A stretch of DNA of 41,462 bases, taken from an uncultured Clostridia bacterium. Its GTDB lineage: Bacteria > Bacillota > Clostridia > Oscillospirales > Ruminococcaceae. Positions 36,044-41,462 of this stretch are shown piece by piece (within the stretch, counting starts at the first letter, position 1; each line of letters begins with the position of its first letter). Position numbers and translations under genes: made by a program. The stretch lies in assembly GCA_945935925.1 (NCBI GenBank), contig CAMERU010000003.1, positions 1 through 41,462 on the forward strand. The letters run 5' to 3'. Below the pieces are notes generated by a model. It was not told the DNA's origin, did not search any database, and saw only the letters and a list, made by a program, of their open reading frames with translations.

Positions 36044-37801
36044 TTAGCCGAGGAGCTGGAGAACGGACTGAGGCTGCTGATTTGCCTGTGCGAGCATGGA
36101 CTGAGCTGCCTGCTGGAGAATGTTGAACTTGGTGTAGTTCATCATCTCGGAAGCCATGTCTGTGTCGCGGATAGAAGACTCTGCTTCCTGCAGGTTTGTG
36201 GAAGTAGTGGTCAGGTTGTCGATCTTGTGTTCCAGTCTGTTCTGAACAGAACCGAAGGAAGCACGAACCATAGAAACCTTATTGATAGCCTTGTCGATCT
36301 GGTCGATAGCAGCATTAGCGTCCTTCTGAGTAGCGAGGGACAGGTTCTCGGTGTTCAGACCGTCAGCGCGAGCGGACAGGTTCAGGTTAGCCTTGAGCTC
36401 GCCCATATCAGCGTTGCCGTCCTGATTGTAGTTGAATGTGAAGTTTACGGAATCCTTGGTTCTTGCACCGGTCTGGAGAGTGATGTTGTCGGTGTAAGTA
36501 AGGATAGCAGTGGACTTCTCGAAGCTGTCGGACTGAGAAACCTTGCCGTCCGGCTCAACAAGAGCTACAGCCTTGTCGTTAGCAGGAATAAATGTAGCCT
36601 GACCAACGTTTACGGTTGTAGTAACGGTGCCTGCGTTTATTGCGCCGGTTGCCATTTTAGAAGCTGTGATTGTAGCCAATTCATATGCAGTACCGGCTTT
36701 ATCAACATAGCTAATCTTATTGGTCTTATCTACAACCAACTTGCCATCGCCAACCTTGGCAATTTCAGCCAAAGACGTATCGGTAGGAACCTTAACGCCA
36801 TTAACTGTCATAGTGTTAGCGGTAGGAGCAGTACCATCCTTAGCATAAGTCTCAGCAATTGTGATTCCATTCAATGCATTGAATGCGTCAGCGATTTCCT
36901 GGCTTGTAACCTTTGTAGCTGCGGTGAGTGCGATTGTTGCAGTAGTAACGCCTGCTGCTCCATTGGTCTTGTCGCCGCCGGTCTTGCCGAGGTCAACGTT
37001 ATAACCGATAGTACCGGGCTGAGTGCCAATAGCGTCAGCCTTCTTCTGGAAGTCGATGGTAATTGTATCACCAGCTACGATCTTGTCGGTGTTTACAGTA
37101 ATAACAGCGCCGTCATACTCAAAACCACCGGTTGCCTTGTTATCGCCGGTCTTGTCAGTTACGGTTCCAAGTGCGCCTTCGCTTGCAGTCCATGTAACCT
37201 TACCGTTATCATCAATTGCTGCTGTGAAAGTAACGGTTTCGGTGTTGGTTCCTGCATAAGCAGCAGAGTCAACAGCCTTTACGAAGCCGCCTGCAGTACC
37301 AACCTGCTGTGCCTGACGAACTGCTGTCTGATAGTTTACGATACCATTGCCGTCAGCCTTTGTGCCGTCAGCCATCTGACCGCCGTTCAGAGCCATTGTG
37401 CCGTTGAAGTCGGTATCAGCGATCTGGTTCAGTTCGTCGTTCAGCTGATCGAACTCGAGCTGGATAGCAGCGCGGTCGGTAGCGTTATCGTATGTACCGT
37501 TAGCAGACTCGGAAGCGAGCTCCTTCATTCTCTGAAGAATGTTGTGAGATTCCTGAGCAGCACCCTCGAAGGTCTGGATCATGTTGATACCGTCCTGAGA
37601 GTTGCGAACTGCCTGGTTCAGACCACGGATCTGGGATCTCATCTTCTCGGAAATTGCCAGACCTGCAGCGTCGTCGCCTGCGCGGTTGATTCTGTAACCG
37701 GAAGCGAGCTTTTCAGAAGACTTCTTCAGACCTGCTACGTTTGCATTAAGCTTGTTGTACGCGGACATCGCGTTCATGTTGTGCTGTACTACCATTCCCA
37801 T
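36044..37801 (-). CDS. Flagellin with long central variable region
   Basis: N-terminal MGMVVQHNMNAMSAYNKLNANVAGLKKSSEKLASGYRINRAGDDAAGLAISEKMRSQIRGL; C-terminal ESSIRDTDMASEMMNYTKFNILQQAAQSMLAQANQQPQSVLQLLG. Confidence 0.97.
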   Translation of the reverse strand: MGMVVQHNMNAMSAYNKLNANVAGLKKSSEKLASGYRINRAGDDAAGLAISEKMRSQIRGLNQAVRNSQDGINMIQTFEGAAQESHNILQRMKELASESANGTYDNATDRAAIQLEFDQLNDELNQIADTDFNGTMALNGGQMADGTKADGNGIVNYQTAVRQAQQVGTAGGFVKAVDSAAYAGTNTETVTFTAAIDDNGKVTWTASEGALGTVTDKTGDNKATGGFEYDGAVITVNTDKIVAGDTITIDFQKKADAIGTQPGTIGYNVDLGKTGGDKTNGAAGVTTATIALTAATKVTSQEIADAFNALNGITIAETYAKDGTAPTANTMTVNGVKVPTDTSLAEIAKVGDGKLVVDKTNKISYVDKAGTAYELATITASKMATGAINAGTVTTTVNVGQATFIPANDKAVALVEPDGKVSQSDSFEKSTAILTYTDNITLQTGARTKDSVNFTFNYNQDGNADMGELKANLNLSARADGLNTENLSLATQKDANAAIDQIDKAINKVSMVRASFGSVQNRLEHKIDNLTTTSTNLQEAESSIRDTDMASEMMNYTKFNILQQAAQSMLAQANQQPQSVLQLLG

Positions 37802-37826
37802 AGTATAATCCTCCTTGAATTTGTGC

Positions 37827-37854
37827 GCCCCGCTTCGGAATCATTCCTGGGGGC
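37827..37854 (-). promoter_or_regulatory. Stem-loop in the flagellin 5' leader, just upstream of the RBS
   Basis: GCCCC...GGGGC outer arms enclosing GGAAT-c-ATTCC inner arms; SD GGAGG lies immediately downstream on the minus strand. Confidence 0.55.
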
Positions 37855-37951
37855 AATGAGTTAAATGGTTTTGTTCCTTTGTGTGCACTAAAGAAACTGC
37901 GGGTCGGGGAGTTTTCCCGTTCCCATTGGCTTTTCAGCCGTCACATCTATT

Positions 37952-37978
37952 ATATCGGCAGGGATTTTCGGAACTTTA
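37952..37978 (-). promoter_or_regulatory. Sigma-28/SigD-type flagellar promoter
   Basis: On the minus strand TAAA-N15-GCCGATAT. Confidence 0.9.
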
Positions 37979-38037
37979 GTGTTTTCGGAAAAATTTTTTA
38001 ATATTTTAAAGAAAATTTATCACATATCACAACAAAT

Positions 38038-38061
38038 GCCCCCGAACAGGCAAACGGGGGC
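38038..38061 (-). terminator. Hairpin downstream of the P-type ATPase gene
   Basis: GCCCCCG-aacaggcaaa-CGGGGGC; weak T-tract. Confidence 0.5.
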
Positions 38062-38068
38062 ATAAATA

Positions 38069-39952
38069 TTATTGTGCGTGTCGGATATTCATCGCGCGCA
38101 TTGCGTTGAATATCGCGATGACCGCAACGCCGACGTCCGCAAAAACCGCCGCCCACATATTGCCTATGCCGACAGCCGTAAGCGCCATTATCAGCACCTT
38201 GACCGTTATTGCGAAAATAATGTTCTCCATAACGATAGCGTGTGTTTTCCGCGCAATTTTCACCGCCGCGGGGAGATTTTCTATATTATCGTTCATCAGC
38301 ACGATATCCGCCGCCTCGATCGCCGCGCCGCTTCCCAGCGCGCCCATCGCTATCCCGACATCTGCCCTCGCAAGCGCGGGAGCGTCGTTCATGCCGTCCC
38401 CGACGAAAACAAGCGTGCTCTTTTCGGGCTTATCGGAATACAGTTTCTCCACAAGCGCGACCTTGCCGTCGGGGAGAAGCTCCGTGTGGCACTCGTCGAT
38501 ACCGACCGCCGCCGCGACAGCCTCGCCCGTTGCCTTTCTGTCGCCCGTCAGCATTACGGTCTTTGCCGCGCCGAGCTTTTTCAGCCCCGCAATTGCAGAC
38601 CGCGCGCCGTCCTTTATTTCGTCCGATATAACGATATATCCCGCATATGCGCCGTCCGCCGCGCAGTGAACGAGCGTCCCGCCGCTCTCCGTTTCGGGGC
38701 ATTCGGCGCCAAGCTTCTCCATGAACCGCGCGTTGCCGACAGCTACCTCTCTGCCGCCGACGAGCGCTTCAACACCGAAGCCCGCGATCTCGCGTGCGTT
38801 CTCCGCCGCGGGGGTAATGCCGCGCTGCTTTGCCGCGTTTACTATCGACAGCGCGATCGGGTGGTTGGAGCCGCTTTCCGCCGCCGCGCACATTTCAAGC
38901 AGGGAGTTTTCCGTCACTCCGACTGCGGGGTGTATTTCCGACACCGCGAAGCTGCCCTTGGTTATAGTTCCCGTTTTGTCGAAAACATAGGTCTGCGCAC
39001 GGGAGAGCGCCTCGAGATAATTCGCGCCCTTTACCATGATACCGCATTTTGAAGCGCCGCCGATACCGCCGAAATAGGACAGCGGCACCGAAATGACAAG
39101 CGCGCAGGGACAGCTTACCACAAGGAAAGTGAGCGCCTTATATATCCAGCCCGCCCAGTCGCCCGTGAAAAGCGACGGCACCACCGCCAGAAGGACCGCG
39201 CCGATAACCACGACAGGGGTGTAAACTCTCGCGAAACGGGTTATGAAATTCTCGGTTTTCGCCTTGTTTTCGCTTGAATTTTCTACAAGCTCGAGTATTT
39301 TCGCGACCGTCGAATCGGAATACGGGCGGCTGACCTTTATCCTTAACAGCCCGTCCGTATTGATACAGCCGCTTATCACCTCGTCCCCGACAGTGACGTC
39401 GCGCGGCGCGCTTTCGCCGGTCAATGCGGAGGTGTTGAGCGCGCTCGAGCCGAAAATAACCTCGCCGTCAAGAGGGATACGCTCGCCGGGCTTCACCGTG
39501 ATGATATCGCCAGCGGATACCTCGCTCGGGTCAACGCGTACAAGCTCGCCGTCACGCTCGATATTTGCAAACTCGGGGTTAATGTCCATCATATCGCTGA
39601 TAGATTTGCGCGATTTTCCCACCGCGACCGACTGAAACAGCTCGCCGACCTGATAAAGCAGCAGCACGGCGCAGCCCTCGTCATACTCGCCGACGATCAT
39701 CGCGCCGATGCTTGCTATCGACATAAGGAAATTCTCGTCGAACACCTGTCCGCGCGAAATGTTGCGAACAGCCTTCCACAGAACGTCCCACCCGATGATA
39801 ATATACGACGCCGTGAATATCGCGAGCAGAATTATCCCCTCGATACCGAAGCGCTCCTCGGTGTTTAATATATGTTTGAGCAGGAACCCCGCTCCCCATA
39901 ACACTGCGGCGGCAATGATACGGTAAAGCATTTTCCTTTGCTTTCTGCTCAT
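38069..39952 (-). CDS. Heavy-metal-translocating P1B-type ATPase (CadA/ZntA-like)
   Basis: SCPCALVISVPLSYFGGIGGASKCGIMVKGANYLEAL, DKTGTITKG, HPIALS, MLTGDRKATGEAVA, VFVGDGMNDAPALARADVGIAMG. Confidence 0.95.
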   Translation of the reverse strand: MSRKQRKMLYRIIAAAVLWGAGFLLKHILNTEERFGIEGIILLAIFTASYIIIGWDVLWKAVRNISRGQVFDENFLMSIASIGAMIVGEYDEGCAVLLLYQVGELFQSVAVGKSRKSISDMMDINPEFANIERDGELVRVDPSEVSAGDIITVKPGERIPLDGEVIFGSSALNTSALTGESAPRDVTVGDEVISGCINTDGLLRIKVSRPYSDSTVAKILELVENSSENKAKTENFITRFARVYTPVVVIGAVLLAVVPSLFTGDWAGWIYKALTFLVVSCPCALVISVPLSYFGGIGGASKCGIMVKGANYLEALSRAQTYVFDKTGTITKGSFAVSEIHPAVGVTENSLLEMCAAAESGSNHPIALSIVNAAKQRGITPAAENAREIAGFGVEALVGGREVAVGNARFMEKLGAECPETESGGTLVHCAADGAYAGYIVISDEIKDGARSAIAGLKKLGAAKTVMLTGDRKATGEAVAAAVGIDECHTELLPDGKVALVEKLYSDKPEKSTLVFVGDGMNDAPALARADVGIAMGALGSGAAIEAADIVLMNDNIENLPAAVKIARKTHAIVMENIIFAITVKVLIMALTAVGIGNMWAAVFADVGVAVIAIFNAMRAMNIRHAQ

Positions 39953-39970
39953 TTTCCCACCTCTTATTAT

Positions 39971-40192
39971 TTACTTCAGAATTACCGTGCAGTCGGGCTC
40001 TACCTTTTTTATGCAGTCAACGGCGCGCTTAACTATCGCGTCGAACTCGGCGTCGTCCGCCTCGATAGTCAGCTTCTGCGTCATAAAGCTTACCGTCGCG
40101 GACTTTACGCCGTCGAGCTTTCTTATTGCAGTTTCCATTTTCGCGGCGCAGTTGGCGCAGTCGAGATCCTCAAGCTTGAATGTCTTTTTCAT
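39971..40192 (-). CDS. Heavy-metal-associated (HMA) domain protein
   Basis: KKTFKLEDLDCANCAAKMETAIRKLDGVKSATVSFMTQKLTIE; CxxC in the HMA fold. Confidence 0.93.
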   Translation of the reverse strand: MKKTFKLEDLDCANCAAKMETAIRKLDGVKSATVSFMTQKLTIEADDAEFDAIVKRAVDCIKKVEPDCTVILK

Positions 40193-40217
40193 GGTATTAT
40201 TCCTTTCTTTTATAATA

Positions 40218-40817
40218 TCAGAGCGGCTTTTTTATCACCGCGAACGTGCAGGGGAATGCGCCGCGGATAATTTTCGCCTTAACGTCATAGCCCGTTTCGC
40301 ACAGCATATCCTTATATTCCTGCGGAGTGTACTCATGCTCCGGGGCAAAGCCGATGAGCCTGTAAAGCTTTATCAGCACGGGCTCCTTGTTCAGCGCCGT
40401 GAATGTGGGGAGAAGCAGCTTCCCGCCGGGCTTTAAAACGCGGTACATCTCGCGCACCGCCGCCTGCGGGTCGGCGAGCAGGTGGAGAACATTGCCCGCG
40501 ATAACGACGTCGTAGGTGTTGTCGGGGTCCTCAAGGTGGAACATATTTCTCGCCTCGAACCCGATATTCTGTATTCCGCGCGCCGCCGCTTTTTTGCGAG
40601 CATTGCCGAGCATTTTAACGGAAAGATCGGTGCAGAGCACGCTGTCGGCATTTTTTGCCGCCGCGATCGAAAGCTCGCCCGTTCCCGCCGCGCAGTCGAG
40701 CACCTTTGCGCCGCGCGGAACCAGCCGTTCAACGGTGTCGGTCATCTCCCGATATACCTCGCGGTTTATCGCCTGAAACGCGTCATAGAAATCTGCTGTT
40801 TTGTCCCAGAAAGTCAT
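40218..40817 (-). CDS. Class I SAM-dependent methyltransferase
   Basis: VLDCAAGTGELSIAAAKNADSVLCTDLSVKMLGNARKKA, YDVVIAGNVLHLLADPQAAVREMYRVLKPGGKLLLPT. Confidence 0.92.
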   Translation of the reverse strand: MTFWDKTADFYDAFQAINREVYREMTDTVERLVPRGAKVLDCAAGTGELSIAAAKNADSVLCTDLSVKMLGNARKKAAARGIQNIGFEARNMFHLEDPDNTYDVVIAGNVLHLLADPQAAVREMYRVLKPGGKLLLPTFTALNKEPVLIKLYRLIGFAPEHEYTPQEYKDMLCETGYDVKAKIIRGAFPCTFAVIKKPL

Positions 40818-40830
40818 GATTTTCTTCCTC

Positions 40831-41187
40831 CTATTCGGAAATATGCTCCAGACCCTGCCGGAGTATTGTGGTCACATGGTCGTCCGCGAGGGAATAAAAG
40901 ACCGTTTTTCCCTCTCGGCGGAATTTTACGAGCCGCGCGTTTTTCAGTATTTTAAGCTGATGCGACACCGCCGACGAGGTCATTCCAACAACGGTCGACA
41001 GGTCGCAGACGCACAGCTCACCGGCGCTGAGCGCGCTTAGTATCTTTATCCTTGTCGAATCCCCGAATATCTTGAACAGCTCCGCAAGGTCGATAAGGCT
41101 GTCCTCCTCGGGCATGAGCGCGGTTATCCGCTCTATCGTATCGGGGTGGGCGCACATATAGTCGCAATGGGGTATATCGTTTATCAT
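40831..41187 (-). CDS. ArsR/SmtB family metalloregulator
   Basis: ELFKIFGDSTRIKILSALSAGELCVCDLSTVVGMTSSAVSHQLKILKNARLVKFRREGKTVFYSLADDHV; ELCVCDL metal-site motif. Confidence 0.95.
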   Translation of the reverse strand: MINDIPHCDYMCAHPDTIERITALMPEEDSLIDLAELFKIFGDSTRIKILSALSAGELCVCDLSTVVGMTSSAVSHQLKILKNARLVKFRREGKTVFYSLADDHVTTILRQGLEHISE

Positions 41188-41227
41188 TCTCGCTCCGCTT
41201 TCCTGTAATAAGTTTTATCGTGTTATC

Positions 41228-41247
41228 AATTGAACAACTGTTCATTT
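41228..41247. promoter_or_regulatory. ArsR/CadC-type operator palindrome
   Basis: AATTGAACA-ac-TGTTCATTT (8 of 9 arm positions complementary), overlapping the predicted start of transcription. Confidence 0.8.
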
Positions 41248-41257
41248 GTTTGATTGT

Positions 41258-41286
41258 ATTATACACCTTTATCCCCAAATTGTCAA
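41258..41286 (-). promoter_or_regulatory. Perfect-consensus sigma-A promoter of the metal-response operon
   Basis: On the minus strand TTGACA-N17-TATAAT. Confidence 0.9.
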
Positions 41287-41462
41287 TAGGGGATTTAATT
41301 TTTTATTGCAAAATTCTGCGGGGGCGGCTGCCCCTCTGACCCCGCTGCTTCTTAGGCGCTGCCTTGAACCGTTTTATAAAAGGTTGTTTTTATTTTTTGG
41401 GGGCAAATGGTTTTTAATTCATGCGTTGTTCGCTGTTTAATTGAAATTTTTTGTTTTTGTGT

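Noticed and set aside
36008-37864. 618-aa open frame antisense to flagellin
   Set aside because: Cys/Ser/Leu/Val-rich translation exactly mirrors flagellin codon usage; flagellin has its own promoter, RBS and terminator.

Overview
This 41.5 kb window looks like chromosomal DNA from a Firmicute, probably a Clostridia/Oscillospiraceae-type gut bacterium; that is inferred from gene content and style, not a database match. Most of it is conserved housekeeping: dprA, nth, tatD, metG, ftsEX-ctp, greA, lysS, ychF, secDF, thyA and a lysC-type aspartate kinase. The accessory content includes: (i) a NYN-domain protein with six apparent OST-HTH/LOTUS-like repeats, coupled to a YbaK/EbsC gene; (ii) a miniature inverted-repeat element family with an intact 180-bp copy, a 41-bp collapsed hairpin copy, and a right-end copy cut by the window edge and abutting the dprA RBS; (iii) a noncoding region with seven TTWTCAAC-type motifs and nested inverted repeats beside the intact element; (iv) an isolated flagellin gene with a SigD/sigma-28 promoter match, a long structured leader, and 36-bp tandem repeats in its 3' UTR; (v) a metal-response operon (ArsR - SAM methyltransferase - HMA protein - P1B ATPase) with a consensus promoter and operator palindrome; (vi) a GH5 lipoprotein. 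I recognised no rRNA, tRNA, CRISPR array or prophage. All family calls were made by eye from translated sequence.
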